DNA from: Antedon mediterranea
Taxonomy: Eukaryota; Echinodermata; Crinoidea; Comatulida; Antedonidae
Assembly (NCBI RefSeq): GCF_964355755.1
Contig: NC_092673.1
Location: forward strand, 11,845,001 to 11,909,000
DNA: 64,000 bases
Direction of reading: 5' to 3'
Under the pieces are notes generated by a model. The model did no database searches. It was not told the DNA's origin and was given only the letters and a program-made list of their open reading frames with translations. This document shows, piece by piece, positions 1 to 30,100 of this stretch. A program made the position numbers and the translations under genes. Numbering within the stretch: the first letter of the stretch is position 1; the number at the start of each line of letters is the position of its first letter.

Positions 1-109
1 ATGAAGTAAACATTCTAGAAATAACGCATGATTTAACGAATTTTTCCCTTCTGTAAATTTATATATAGATATCGACACTATGCACAACATTAAATTCACC
101 ACCGAAATC

Positions 110-615
110 ATGTCCAACAGCACCATACACCGTTCTACAGGAAACTGACACACACTGACCTGTCTAATCACCCATTACAACACAAACTCAGTATTATCAA
201 TACCCTTGTGGATAGATGCGAAAACATAGTTTCAACACCTCAAGGACAGAAACAGGAAATGGATCACATCAGGCAGACCTTAAAGAATTGCGATTACCCA
301 GATTGGACGTTCAAGAAGGTAGAACAATAACAACGATGTAAACTTGAACAAAATTTCATCAAAATCACAACACCAACTAAAGAAAAATCATGTTGCAACA
401 TCAGGGTTCCATACATTAAAGGCCTGTCAGAACGCATAAAGAGAGTGTTCAACGAGCATCAAATTGACACCTTCTTTATTCCATCCAACAAGATCAGGCA
501 AAACCTAGTTCATCCCAAAGACCGGGTCGAGAAAGATCAGGTATGCGGTTGCATCTACAAACTAGAAAGCCACTCCGAGAGTGCATACCTCCTCCTACAT
601 AAGATTTCTCCAGGA
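110..615 (+). mobile_element. Penelope-like retroelement relic (RT C-terminal part / linker to GIY-YIG)
   Basis: Degenerate coding sequence on the plus strand. Around 115-170 it reads like the YRK-THTD-HPL segment of Penelope-class polyproteins. Around 390-570 an open stretch contains VPYIKGLSERI and LVHPKDRV followed by CGCIYKL, the typical order leading into the GIY-YIG endonuclease of these elements. In-frame stops (for example after FKKVE near 328) and loss of the rest of the polyprotein show it is dead. It lies upstream of the first visible PHYHD1 exon, so probably in an intron. Family assignment is from remembered motifs. Confidence 0.65.
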
Positions 616-1282
616 AAATATATATATATTTTTGTGTGTCTTAATGCTGTGTGTGATTTAGGCTAATTTCACTACAAGCATGTGTATGTGAATTTGGTGT
701 AATGGTTATGTAACCAGCCTTTCAACTAACAATAGTTTCAGTTGACTAACAACAGAACAGCAACGCCGAAAACAAACGGGTGAATTTGAAAAGAAACTAT
801 TCGTATCAAAAAACCTGTAAATTAAATCGAATTATCTTTTAAAAGTTCAGTGGATAGCATATATGCTATAGGCTTTCATTTGATACCATGCATGTTGTCT
901 ATTGACATCTTAAAGAATACTTTAACCAAAAATGTTTAGGGTCAAAGGTCAGTAAAAGCGTTGTCATTTTTTTGCTAAAAGTTGTGTTAGACCAAATATA
1001 AATATGTATATTCTGAACAACAGTTGAGAGAAATGCATACAAATCTTACTCCGGTCCTAGACTACACGTATTTCAGTCAATGCCTTCCAAAGTGATAGAT
1101 ACAATCAATAGAAATCTGAATCCATTGGGAAGGCATTGAACACAATCTGAGTTTCAATCTTTCAAGCTGGTACTCGGATCATATATTATAATATCTCATG
1201 CTCAGATAAATAAATACAGATATGTCAGGCCGGGGTATATTTAACAGGAAATCAATTTCTTTATTTTCTATTATTTGTGTGA
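616..1282. other. non-coding stretch upstream of first visible PHYHD1 exon
   Basis: AT-rich sequence with a short TA microsatellite near 619-630. I see no coding exon. The missing N-terminal PHYHD1 exons were looked for here and not recognised. Confidence 0.4.
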
Positions 1283-1590
1283 GTGAGTGACCGAGCGGTT
1301 AAGACAGTGGAACCGTAATTACGTAGCCATAACATCGGCAGGGGTTCGAGGCTCACTCACTCCATGGTTCTGGTGGTAGAACGAGTCTTCTCGGATAAGG
1401 ACTATAAACCGTAGGTCCAGTGTACACATCTAGCTCGTGTGCACTTTAAAGAACCTAGTACATCTTTCGAGACGAGTAGGGGGTTACCCCGGTGTATTAG
1501 TACATCACAGCCACTGATCACCAACTGGGCCTTCTGGGAGACCAGTCTTTGACTGAAGAGGTTACCCAGTATAAATATAAATTTCAATCA
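1283..1590 (+). mobile_element. tRNA-derived SINE
   Basis: The head resembles a Ser/Leu-type tRNA: an A-box-like GACCGAGCGGTTAAG near 1289 and a B-box-like GGTTCGAGGCT near 1343, followed by a non-tRNA body containing CTGGTGGTAGAACGAGTCTTCTC and a conserved AAAGAACCTAGTACATCTTTC segment near 1447-1470. The body recurs on the minus strand at 5020-5195, which shows that this is a dispersed family and not a tRNA gene. It lies about 60 bp before a PHYHD1 exon. Confidence 0.75.
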
Positions 1591-1629
1591 ACTATTTCAT
1601 ATTTAGTACACTATAGTACAATTTAATAA

Positions 1630-17526
<15,897 letters not shown>

Positions 17527-18039
17527 ATAATATAATCAATATAGACTAAAGGTATTTTTATATATTTACTGTATTATTATTATCAATTTCATACAGTACA
17601 TTAGACAAATTTTAAATAAATATAGATAGAATGTTTCTTATAATTATTTTAAAGATGGTGTGCATATTAAGAAATACAGTAACTATTTTCGAATTAGATT
17701 AGTTACAAACCCTCTTTATAATGTTTTTATGCTGCCAAAATGTAATCTGTAAATATAGCTGTTGACAAAAGCCACACAGATAAAAGGACATAGTTACAAA
17801 TTTGAAATACAATGATTTATTCAATGATTTTAATTGTTCTAACAACATAAAAACTAATCATGTTAGATTTTGAAATGTAAATCTTCAGAATATAATTCAC
17901 TTGACTATATATGCTTATGAAAAGATTTAATTTTCAGTTGATATTGAACTAGAAAATTACAAGATTGCCAGCTTTCATTCCGAGAGAAATTGTGTAAAAC
18001 CTCTACATCTGTCATGTCCATATATGTCAGTCTATAACC

Positions 18040-18545
18040 TTTCGCCTTTGAAATATCTCTCATTCCTTGTCTTAAATGTACGTTTTATGGTAATGGTTAT
18101 GGTACCTAGCTGGTAAACAGCAGTAACGTACGAACATTGTATGCTATAGGACTAGCCTGACGTTGTATGTTATAGGACTAGCCTGACGTTGTATGCTATA
18201 TGACTATCCTGACGTTGTCTAGTGCTGCATTATTTCTATTTTGTCAGAATCTGTTGTTACAAATTGGGGAAAACCTGGTATTTTCGCTGAAAAGTTACTA
18301 TTCTTTTATTTGTTTTCGCCTTTACGATTGATCGAAAGTAGGTGAACCATAGAAGATAAAATTAAAAAATCAAACCATGCGCACTGCATTTTGGAATGTA
18401 CAGCGGACCGCTTAAACTATTAGAATCAATTTATTTTTCATTTTTAACCATTTTAAAGATGAAAAAAGTTATCTCAATAGGACCATAGTGTTTATTTTTA
18501 CATTAAATGTAGTTTGTGACCTTAAATTAGACCTAAAAACGTATA
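18040..18545 (+). repeat. Interspersed repeat A, copy 3
   Basis: Matches copies at 5540-6345 and 12005-12615 from TTCCTTGTCTTAAATGTA to TAGTTTGTGACCTTAAATTAG. It has an internal 26-bp tandem (TTGTATGCTATAGGACTAGC-type units, about 18136-18215) absent from the other copies. Confidence 0.7.
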
Positions 18546-18552
18546 GAATTGG

Positions 18553-18846
18553 AATTTAAAGATTGGAAGTTTGATCATGTGACACCCATTTCCTTTACTG
18601 GCTTCCCATTTCTGACATCTCAATTGAAACAATTTCACAATTATCAATCTCACCTTTGTTCATCCACTGGTAAACTCACCCTCCAAGTGCCTAATAAACT
18701 TGGCAAATTCCACAGCTGTACCTTTCCTTTGGAATGCATTATACCTCATTGTATACACAACAGGACCACAATGCAAAACAGGTATATTCAACTTGATTGT
18801 ATATAATCCTGTATAAATATGTTGTTAAATAAATAAATAAATAAAT
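18553..18846 (+). mobile_element. Probable CR1/L2-type LINE 3'-end relic
   Basis: The translated segment begins with FDHVTPI and later reads SSTGKLTLQVPNKLGKF, recalling the FDHITP...LRSS...L.VP region near the RT C-terminus of L2/CR1-type LINEs. The stretch ends in an (AAAT)n tail at 18825-18845, as expected for a LINE 3' end. Heavily decayed. Confidence 0.4.
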
Positions 18847-19707
18847 TCAGCTACGTTGAACCAGTTTAAATCTGTTCTTCGTTTGGATTGTAAACCACTG
18901 TGAGACCTTTTGGTAAAGAGTGCCTCTAAATATTCATATTGTTATTATTATAGTTTGGCCACATATTTAGATTTTAGGAATGTCCATATAGGAATATTTC
19001 TATATAGTGCAAAAACTATGAGTAAAAAATCAACCTAAATTTGAAATTTGAAATACATGATAATGAACAGGAAAATAATATTACTGAAGTTGTTAGCTAG
19101 TCGCAACATGTACTGTTTTACGATTTTGTGTTATAGCCTCCAAGCCACAACAACTGTCCTTAAAACAACGCACAAACAAAATGGAAATCAACAAATTCAA
19201 TACTATTATAAAAGTTTTTTTTTTAAATCTTGAAACAAACACATAACATTCTGACTTACTACATATGGGAAACATAAAATGTAATATTAAATAAAAGCTT
19301 GGCATTTTCTCCTAATAAATATGAATTTTATAGTAATTTATACAGAAACACTATTAATTAAATTGAATGTGACTACGTACAATAGCATAATATATTCAAG
19401 AACCATCAGTTGTATCCCTCTTTATAGAAAATAATTAACCTAATAAATAATTTGTTCATTTTAAACTAAACAAGATAGTTTGTACATTTTTGAAGAACAA
19501 AACAGTAAATCTACTACTCTTGCAAATCCTTTATTACCAAAAAAAAAATAAATAAATAAAAATACAAATAGGCCTATGCCGGTAAACTATATAAGGTGGC
19601 TTTAATATTCTGCTGTACAGCATAATGCATTTCAAATATGTATTATTATTATAAAAAATGCACCATTGGAAACGTACAACATAAAACTATATACACATGA
19701 ATTTCAT

Positions 19708-20061
19708 TTAAAGATGTGTTGTCCCCCAAACCTGAAAAATGAAGATTAATAATAAAAAAAAACTTTGAATCGGCCATTTAATAAAGTTAATCACTTCTGT
19801 GAAAGAAAAAAAACAAATTATGTTATCATTTATAAAAATACAAAACTGTCAATTCAACCAAAAACCATCAACTTCCAGTCAATTTTACTATTTCTTGCTT
19901 TAAATTACAGTTTTGCAGGTAAATCATTTTTTTTTTTCTATCCAAATTTTGGTTGAAGTGAATAACTATTATAGAATTATTATTTATTACTATGGATCAA
20001 AGTGGTATATTCAACAAAAACATTTAAAAAAATCATTTTTTTAGGGGAACAATATATCTTT
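19708..20061. mobile_element. TTAA-type MITE, diverged copy
   Basis: Left end TTAAAGATGTGTTGTCCCCC, right end AGGGGAACAATATATCTTT, inverted to each other and related to the ends at 54442-54987. Non-coding interior with the recurrent CTTCCAGTCAATTTT and CCAAATTTTGGTTGAAGTG blocks. Confidence 0.6.
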
Positions 20062-20795
20062 CTGTCTCACAACCATTCTGAAAGACTGATCATGTTGTTT
20101 TGTGTTATTTTATTGTAAAGAAATAAATTATAATTACTGTAATTAAAAACTTTAAAAATGTAAAAGTCACCCGTCATCATTTTGAGCTATTTGAAGATTA
20201 AATGTTTGATACAACAAAGATTAAAAATGTCCCTTAGCCACTATTTGGAATCCAAATTCAAGTTATTGTAAATAAATATGGCCCAACTTACAACATTGTA
20301 AAGGAGTATGACCTACAGTTGTTTATATGAACAGTATGTAGTAATATGACTATACAACGAGTTACAGATATTTACATATATAAATACAAAGAATAGCACA
20401 TGGTCCATATAGGCTTACTACTAAATTGCACATGAAAATGGAAATGAATGGCTGAGTATCACAACTTGTACTCGCTTTAATAATATCATTCTTTATAAAA
20501 ACTTTCTGGTATTCAAATTCTTCAATATATAATTATCCTTATTTTGTAGAATATTTATAAACTTAAAAGTTTCAGCACATAATTTTCAAAAAAGTATACA
20601 ACATTAATGTTCGTTACAGACATTAACAAGTATTAAACAGGCCTATGTTAGTTCATCTCAGGCAAATAAAAACATTGTTAACGAAGAACAGAAGTATGAC
20701 AGATATATTGATCGATTTAATCATTTCAGAGTTTTCCTTAAATTTGCTATCTTGGTTGAGAAAATTTGATACTTATTATACAATTATATAATGAA

Positions 20796-21172
20796 TTATT
20801 CTGCTGCATTGAAATACGAATCCTGCATTGAATACAATTTATCTATTGGATTGCTAATATTTGTATGACCTTGACTACCATCATTATTAGGAACTTGTGC
20901 GCGATTTGTCATCAGATCTTCATCGAGGGTGCCTTCTATTGGTGAATGCATTTCCTGCTGAAACATCTCATGTTCAGGGTGTGCAGGGTACATGCTTTGC
21001 TGCATGTTATTTCCAGGATGATGTGAAATTGGTGAATCCTGAAACTGACCAATCATTGAATTTTGCGTGAAACCTGCGAGATCAGATTGTAACATTGGAT
21101 ACTTCGTTTGAAGCAATTCGTCAAAACTAAAATCATCATCGTCACTTTTAAGCTCATCTTGTGAATATCCAT
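20796..21172 (-). CDS. LMX1: LMX1 terminal coding exon (C-terminal tail)
   Basis: The acceptor TTTTTAG just above 21172 is chosen over an AG 18 bases upstream because only this one continues the frame from exon 22211-22109 without a stop. It encodes an acidic [11 protein letters not shown], a Gln/His/Met-rich middle and [14 protein letters not shown] near the stop. In human LMX1A/B the last residues are NPID-LYSMQ-SYF-S. Confidence 0.92.
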
Positions 21173-24100
21173 CTAAAAATTTGGAAAACAACATTCTGTT
21201 TAAATGCAGGCCTACTAACAATACATTACAATCATCTATAATACGTTAATTAAAATACACTTAAAACAAACTGAAACATTGTAATAGGGAACACGATATT
21301 ATATAGCATTTATTGTTGTTTAAAGTTGGCTCATATTTTATTTTGGTCGGTATAGATGATTTACTATCTGATTTACTATCCTGCATATATTTTCGGATGT
21401 GCAGAGTGCTCACGTTTATTGTAGAAAAGCAATGTGTGTTTTATGTTTGAGATATTCAAAAATCTTCTTTCTTTTCTTTATTATAGTATTTTCTCCTTCG
21501 CCCCATACAAAACATGTTGAAAAATATTGTTTCTAAACTATCCTTTCTTAAAATAAAGTTTAAAAATAGGGATATAACTAAAAGTTTAAGTTGTAAAAAA
21601 TAAAAATACTGCCAAATCTTGGTTTCTCATACTTTAATTTGTACTGTAAATACAAGGAACTTGACTCCATAATCACCTACACTCTGATTTTTTCCTAACA
21701 TCACCACATTTCCATTGTTTGTGTGCTATATGTGTGCTAAGCTTGGCGAATCCAGATTTTAATATGCTGAACTTAATCTTGTGATATTTTACATTATATT
21801 TGCTAAAGTTTCAATTCTCACAATTAGTGTTCATTTCGGCATATTTCTTTTTTGTTCTTTTTCATGAAAACCCATTATTAAGGGACAATTGAATTATTGG
21901 TTAGATAAATGTAATATTGTATATATAGCCTATATACCGGAAACTAAGAAAGTGTCCAAATCAAACAAACATTGGAAATGATACTTTGCCTGTTACTACT
22001 GTTAAATTGTCATTACAATTTATTGATAAATATTTGTTATACTTGATGACTACCGATATGAGAAGTGAATTATACTGTTTAAAAAATGAGGGACTGGTTT
22101 TACCATACCTTCATCTTTATCTTTCAAAGGTCTTCTGTTCTGATTTCTTGAATTGCGCCTTTGTCCATTACCATCACTATCACTAAGGTTCCTTCTAGCT
22201 AATTTCTTCATCTAAATACAAATGAATTATTATTTTCTAACTTTCTAATATTTCTGAATCTGTAATAGGAAAAGCTTTATAATTGTATTTACACTACAGT
22301 TGATTAAATCACATTTGCCTTGATGTGTTTTATAGTCTACTTGGAAAAGATTGCTTTTTTTTAAAATAAAATGTGAAACCCCTTTTTAGTTTAATAGACA
22401 TATTCTGAAAGTAGAGAGACAATGCTTAGCCTGGACAGCCTTGTCTTTGATATTGAAATTTAATGCTTGATTAAAAGGTTAACATATTTAAAGAGTGCTT
22501 GATGGCAACCAAAAATAGAGGTAGGTGTGGCACATTTTTAAACATTCGTAACTTTAGAACCATTATGTATTTCCAACTGAAAAAAGCAAATCAGAGATGA
22601 TGACCATGGAGCACTGGTTGATTTTGCATGGAATGACCCTATACGGCTCTGAGTCGCGCTAAAATGTGTTTTCACACATTCACTCAAATAATTTTTCGCT
22701 TTCATCACAAGTTTGTGTTGTTTGAAATAAAAAGATCTTTCAAGTATTAAGATGAAAAAGTTATATCTGTCTCTATAAATCCATGATTAAGCCTAAAATG
22801 GAATATGATGGATTCCAGGGTTCCAGAAAGATTTAAATTTGCTTGGACATGTTCAACAGCGATCCACTCGATTGGTATCTGATCTGAAAGAGTCAAGATT
22901 TTTCAACTACGAACGTTGGCTTACAGAAGAAAAGAGCTGACATTATTCAATATAGATTACATAGAAAAGCGATAACTTTTACAAAGCGCGAGGTCATTGT
23001 TTAAAGTTATCAAGGTGGTCCCCACCAAGATTAGAAGAAAGGAGACATTCTCAAGAATGATCAAGAGGGACACACGAACAACGTAGTTCGCAAAGTGTAG
23101 TTGAGAATTGGAACTCATTTCCGCAAGATGTTGTTTGCGCCCCTTCCATAAATTAAACTCTGGTTTAGAGAACAACTGGTTTGATCACCATTTAAAATTT
23201 CGCCCATTTACAAAATCAGGAGTTCTCAAGAAAGATCAAGAGGCAAAGTCCTACAGTTCAAGGTAATTCAAGAAGAAAACACGCCCAGACGCTTAATAAG
23301 TTAAAACTTAACTCAATTTCGTGCGCCAAACGGTTTCTTACCTTAGCTCTTTGATTTTGAAACCAAACTTGTACAACTCTTACACTTAGACCAGTTTCTG
23401 CAGCTAAAGACTCTCGTACCTATCAAATATATTTAGGATTAGAAATCGTAAGGTGTCATTACTACAATGCAAATAATGAAAGTAGGCCTATACGTGTATA
23501 CACTGTATTTAGTGTAGGCTATTTTATCAAAAAAATTGAAAGAAAAGTTAAAAAGTTTCGGGCAAAACTAGCCCTTCCTGAGTGATATTTAAAAAAACTA
23601 ACGCATCTATAATTGAAAACGTATTTTATAGGCTGCAAATATTTTTTTGATTATAATTCTTTTCGAATTAATAAAAATAGTAACTCAATTGATCCGATAT
23701 TTTGATAATATAACACGTCATGTCTTCATCCCAATGCGACACTTTACATACAGAAGAAAATATACTTCATGATGTGTATCGGCGTACAGTAATCGGCCAC
23801 TTGGACGTTAAACATTTTACCATCTACAATTTTTTCCCAGAAAATTCAAAATAGCCGGCCAGGGTTTATGATGTTATGTACACATACTGAATTTTTAAAA
23901 GAACCTAAGGCCTATCCATACCTTGCGACACGGTTTCTGTGAAATGTCGAACGACGCCCTCAATGCTCTTCGTTGTTGCGTTGTAAGTATACTCCTAGGT
24001 CTTTTTGGTATGCCCCGTCTGTCTGTATGACCATTATCGCTTACTGCACCTGATTATACAATAAATAATTAACATTTTACAATACTTGTCGCATGTATCA

Positions 24101-27100
24101 CATTTTTTATAATCGTCTGTTAGGGCTAGGGCTTGTCCGCTTCATAGTTTCTTAGGCATATACGACTATAAGCAGCTTTTTTATACCCATCTCCTACATA
24201 CTATCTTGTTGCATTGTTAAACTTACCAGGAGAATTAACCTGAGTTAATACACATTGCTTTTCAAAATCCAGTTTGCAAAATAATTGATTGTCCTTTATA
24301 ACAAACTCATCGCCCTTTTTCAATTGAGTGTCGCATATGACGCAAGTGAAACACCGCAAATGGTAGACGTATGATAGAGCTCTCATGACTAGTTCATGCG
24401 ATGGAATTGATTGTGTGCATGCATTGCACTTAGTTCCAAAAAGTCTGAAAATAAATAACATGAAAATGTTTAGACTGAGTTAGCTAGGACTACATAATAA
24501 CAATACACGGCCCTCAAAGACTACTTTAGCGCCGCACGCACACTCATCCATTTATTTGATCAAAATACAAGTAAAAATGTTCATGAATAAAACAGTATTA
24601 AAAACAACATATGAAACAATGATAAAGATATGTTAGAATATTTAAAACCGTATAATAAAACCGTATAAAAATTTTTTAAATATTTGAAAAACTGTTAAAC
24701 ATTCAAAAAAGATACATAAAAGAGCGAGTAAATGTTATTTCGATCAGGATTTTCCAAGAAAACCAATAACTCTGGTTTATTTCCATTGGAGTCATTGAAA
24801 CGATCGGTACCGTACCGTACATTACACTGTTTTTTAAGTTTCTGTGTATTTCCACCCTGTTCGGCCCCTAATATAAATCCTGTTATTTACTTCATACCAC
24901 TGTCAGGTAGGCCTGTCCTTTTGGGTAAAGGGTAGAGGATTACTGATAATGACCTGATGGTAGGCCTACAGGTAAAGGATTTCCCACCATTGATATGGAT
25001 AGTTCACGTAATGTATTTATATTCATATAGCACATACATTTAATCAACAATTGGAAATATAATTGTGTCAGTAAAATTTAGTATTTATAAACATTTATTA
25101 CAACATTCATCAAAATGTAATGCAATTCTTTTCAGTCCTTGACTGTCGTTTTGTAATTGGCTGTATTTTTATTATACCGAATAAATAAATAATAAAAATA
25201 TAAAATGAACTTTAATAATAAGTTGAAATGTTTCACATACTGTAATCTCATTATTTGGATATATATTAGTTGTACATTCACAACATTTTATTTTCAGTTA
25301 ATTTAACATAGTAATTAAAACTGTAGCCTTAAATTAGGGATATTTTATTTAACAATGTCATTTTTAAATAATGGAAATCTATTATTGCAAATAAGCATGC
25401 AGAACATTCATCATGGTTATAGGTTTTGCTTAGTTAATGATTAAGTTACCTATAAAAAGCGTGATATTCTGGATGGGAGAGGACGAGTGTTTGCCCAGAA
25501 CGAAGACTTTGTAAGTCCTGGTATTTGCCTTCTAAAAGTTTAGGAAAACCTGAATTGTACAGGACTAGAAACCTCGGAATTTAATGATTTTCGGCGCATA
25601 CTATTTTGAATTTTATTTGTTTTCGGATTCTTTATCAAAGTGTGAATACTTGAATCGTATTGTGTCTGAGGCTACTCCTTGCACTTAGTGGATGTGGTGC
25701 GTGGAACTTCAAATATTTTCCTAGATAATTTAAGTTATGCTGATGACATGACCATTATGGCTCCATCTTTTTATGGGTTAAAAATATGGGTAAAATATGT
25801 GAGCATTAGGGTCTAAAACGTGATGTTATATCTATAGGCCTAACCATGGAGAAATAATTTCTCCATGGTATAACGCATATAATCTGTTTTGTATGTTTTT
25901 TTCTCCAAAGAAGAAACATGGGAAAGTGGTATCTAATTTTATGCTAAATAATGATATTATTATCTTATTTCAATGAAGTGACTTCTAGGACATATTTTCA
26001 CGGAATAATTTAGATTCTGATTACATTAATTGCCATTATCGAGCTCTTTGCATTCGATGTAACACAAGACGTTTTAGTATGTAGGCCTATGAGAATGTTA
26101 AATGTAATTTGTTCAGGTCTTTTTGTACTAATCTATACTGCTGTATGTTATGGTGTAATCACACTGTAAAAACTCTGGAGGTGTGCTCTAACAACCGCTA
26201 ATCTGTACGCAAGTGCGTATATGGTTTTAGAATAAGAGTTTTAAATAGTGATCTTTTGTACTACGAACTAACTGTTACGATCTTCAAATCTTTTCACTAA
26301 ATGGAAATCCTATTTCTGAAAGATTGTCCGTTGTTGTGCCTATTATTGATATTATGCTTATGAGTACTTATTACGAGCTGTACACAGCAACGTTTAGCAG
26401 AGATGACGATACTGAGAGATTTCTTAATTACACAATCAGTAACACTTTCCAATAATCAATCAAACCTTGGTTAACTCACTGTTAGGCCGTGTAATATGCA
26501 TACATTACGTAATCCAATAAGCTGTATTAAATTTGTTTTGCGACTTAAGCCAATATTATTAAGTACAGTATTCAGAAATGGTTACTTATTTAATAATAAT
26601 TCAATTACATCTATTACGTTAAATCTACAGGTTTTGAGCTGTTTTTATAATTGAATCATGCTCATTAGATTAATATACTGTAGTAATGTTTCATAAATAA
26701 CATATTCATTGCACTATTTAGCCTACTTTCGACCATTTTATTTGTAATTAAAGTTACTGTATTTTATATTTCTTTAACAAACCAATATGGTACTGTGCAT
26801 ATTATTCTATTTTAAACGTGCACGTTATTCAAAATATAATGCATTTCTTCCATCGGATACTTCAATACGGATTGAAAGCAAATTTGTGGTACATACGGTA
26901 CTCTATCTATATATTAATGCTATTAATTTTTTTGCGTAATTTTACGTTTCTCTTCCGAAGCCGCCGAATGGTACGTGCTCACATTTGGCATACTGATGTT
27001 TATTGAGGGGCCGCACACGATAGGCTATGTCACTTTCCTGAATTTTAAGGATAACACTAAAAAAAAAGACAAAAAGTAACATTAATTTGACGTGTTTCTT

Positions 27101-30100
27101 GAGTTGTTACGTCACGTATGAACTACGCAACCTCCTCTCTTGTGTACCGCCATGGCGGGATCTACAAATACCATGTCAGGCCGCCAACTTAATACAGTGT
27201 TTAGTCTCGGCAGCCAGTCAACCGTATCGAATGAAGTTGAAGTTTTAATTAATTACACACCATGCAAATTTCTCCATGATTACACCTAGGCCTATAATAT
27301 TTGAACAGAGTGATTTTTCGGTTTGGCTCAGTGACCAAAACGCCGTGGCCATTGAAATCAATGCTTAGTACGTTCGAGTTCGAATCCGCGATATGTGTAA
27401 ATAATATCACCGCTTAAATCAAAAAATCAAAACTAGACCGCAATGTAATAACAAAAGTAGCAAAAAAGATACCAAACTTGGAAAATAGAATTGAAAAAAA
27501 AATGTAAATGAAAAAAAAGACAAACACAAATAAAACGAATTCAAATTCAAATGGGTGTCGTGTTTCCACAAAACATACACGAAAAATACACCCAAAATTT
27601 AAAAGTTTGTGTCCGAGCGCATCATCTAATTTCGACACTTTTTTTTATCAATGTCCGTAAGAAGCTGTAGTTTTTTTTATATTCCAATACTTCTTATTAA
27701 AATGTTTTAATCTGCCGACTGATTTACAGACTTCATGCACTGTCACTTTCTGATGCGCAACCTAGATTAATATTTACACAGCACGAAGTCCCATAGCCTG
27801 TATTGCTTTTATTTTGTAGCTTACAGATATTTTAAAGTAAGGAATACTCCGTGTATGACAAAATCAATGGCCGTAAATTGTTGAATTTTATTCTTGACAA
27901 TTTTTTTATTTTAATAGTTTGTCAGGGGCCGGGAAGAGTGCGCTTTTATTATACCTACTGTACTCATGCCATGCGAATTATAATATAACAATAGACCGTG
28001 TCGAGTACGGGTTACTGCTAGACCACAATTTAATTGCAAATAGCAAATAGGTAACAAATCTCCCACACAACAAATTGCAAAATATCAAACCATTGAATTT
28101 AAAAATAAATAATGTAAATGAATAAAATGAACACACACAAACAAAACGATTCCAAATGGTTTGATACGGTATATTGTTGAACAACAACAACTTAACAATT
28201 CGTGTTTCCGCAGCAATATTCATTCGATTTATGTCAACTTTTTTATTTTATCTATATGTATCAAATATTTAATACACAACGATAATAATAATAATATAGT
28301 TTGGTATTTTATACTTTCGTTAGTGCTTTCGCGCATCATCTAATTTACACAGCACAAATTTTCTTAAGCGTCTTTTATTTTCGTTAAATCTGAGCAGTCA
28401 AAAGTAGGCCTATCCAGTATTGCTTTCATTTTTTAGCTTACATATAATATTTTAAAGTGTATAACAAAATCAAAGGCCGTAAATAGTTCCGAATTTTATT
28501 CTTGATACAATTTGTTTTTATTTTCATAATTTGTCAAAATAAGCCTAGGACTAGAACAGTGAGTAAAACGCCTTGATATCGATTCCTACGTTCGAGTTCG
28601 AATTCGCGAAATGTGTAAATAATAAGTATCACCGCTTAACCAGACAACAATTTAATTATAAAAGTAGTAAAAAAAAAACTCCTACAAAAAAATTGAAAAA
28701 TATCATGAAATAAAAAAATGTGTGAATGAATAAAAAATAAACACAAACAAAACGAATCCAAATATTACGGAAAATGTATGAGCAATGTGAGGTCATTTGT
28801 ATGATTTAGCTCGTGTTTTTCATTCGATTTAAGTCATTTTTTTATTTTTTTTTAATGTGACCACTAATTCTGAGCAGAATTAACTAACAAAATATCAAAT
28901 AATACATAACGAAAAATCCAAATTTTTCTTTAGCGTCTTTTATTTCATTTTTTAGCTTACAGATATTTCAAAGTGAAGGAATTTTATTTTTGACAATTTT
29001 TTTTTAAATAAGGAGGACTTTTATCGAGGAAGAGTGCGCTTTTATTATAATTAGGCCTACTCATCCAAATGACCGTGCGGAGCATGGGTTACTGCTGGTT
29101 ACTTATAAATACTATATTAACATCAACATGGATTGATAGTTTCTTCAGGCCGGTATGCAATTTGTGTAGATAGTTATACAGTAATAATAACAATTATTAT
29201 AATAATAATTATTGCTATGTATTTCATTGATTACCCACCCTAAAAAACAATAAAAGAATAATAACCCATGGTTATTAGAAGATTTACGGTACTTGAACCT
29301 TTTAATCAGAAAGATAAGTTAAAGCTACAACTTCAGTGGTTATTCGGAGACTAACATTAATTGTTTGTAATTCAATGTATTGCAAGTCTAATAAAATTAA
29401 ATAAATACGGTATATGTTTCGTGAATTTTTAATTCCATTATTTAATTTGTTTAAATATAAAAATTTATATACTATATTGTATAGAAAATTACTTAATACA
29501 ATATGTTTGTAAGGAGGAATTATGTATTTCCTCCATGATTTGTGTAAGAGTTTTTGTTCTATAATATTATATCACCGAATGTGCTGTGCAACAAGCTAAT
29601 CCCAATAAAGTTGCTGAAGCTCAGATTTCATCTCTCGTTTACATAGAGAATCGCATAAGGTACGATTAATTAGACACTTTCCTGTCAAATATATTGACGC
29701 TGAGTAGCAGGAAATGAGAAATTCTGCCTCCTTAGAATTCCAATTCAGCAAACACGAGAATGACTGGCAGCGTGTTGTTAGTTACGATCAAGCGGACAAA
29801 TAACGCCACACAATAGACCTCAATCATGAAACAATATTATTCATGATCACACAAAAGTCTGAAGGTTTGTGGATATTAAAAAAGACAAAAGTAACTCTAA
29901 CCATAGAGAAACGTTTCGTGCTATGTGCTCTATCTAAACAAGAAGTTTTAATTCGAATACAGATATCACGTGACATGAAAATGTTGATGTGACAAGTTTA
30001 TTCAGTTTTATAACATGGGTTCAAGGATATAGCCAATCAGACGCGCTGAAATGAGTCACGTGTGCGTTCTTTATGTTTTATACTATATCATGCACTGGAG

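Larger units (their letters stand above)
17527..20795. other. Convergent intergenic region PHYHD1 / LMX1
   Basis: Holds the PHYHD1 3' flank (AATAAA at 17615-17620), repeat A copy 3 (18040-18545), a probable LINE 3' relic (18553-18846), a TTAA-type TIR element (19708-20061) and the presumed LMX1 3' UTR up to 20795. No further exon seen. Confidence 0.55.

Noticed and set aside
1283-1365. Possible functional tRNA-Ser/Leu gene
   Set aside because: A and B boxes are present but the stretch continues into a body repeated at 5020-5195, so it is a SINE head.
21173-21221. Extension of the LMX1 last exon upstream to ATG at 21221
   Set aside because: The AG at 21191-21192 would introduce a stop in the frame coming from exon 22211-22109. 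The acceptor at 21173-21174 keeps the frame.
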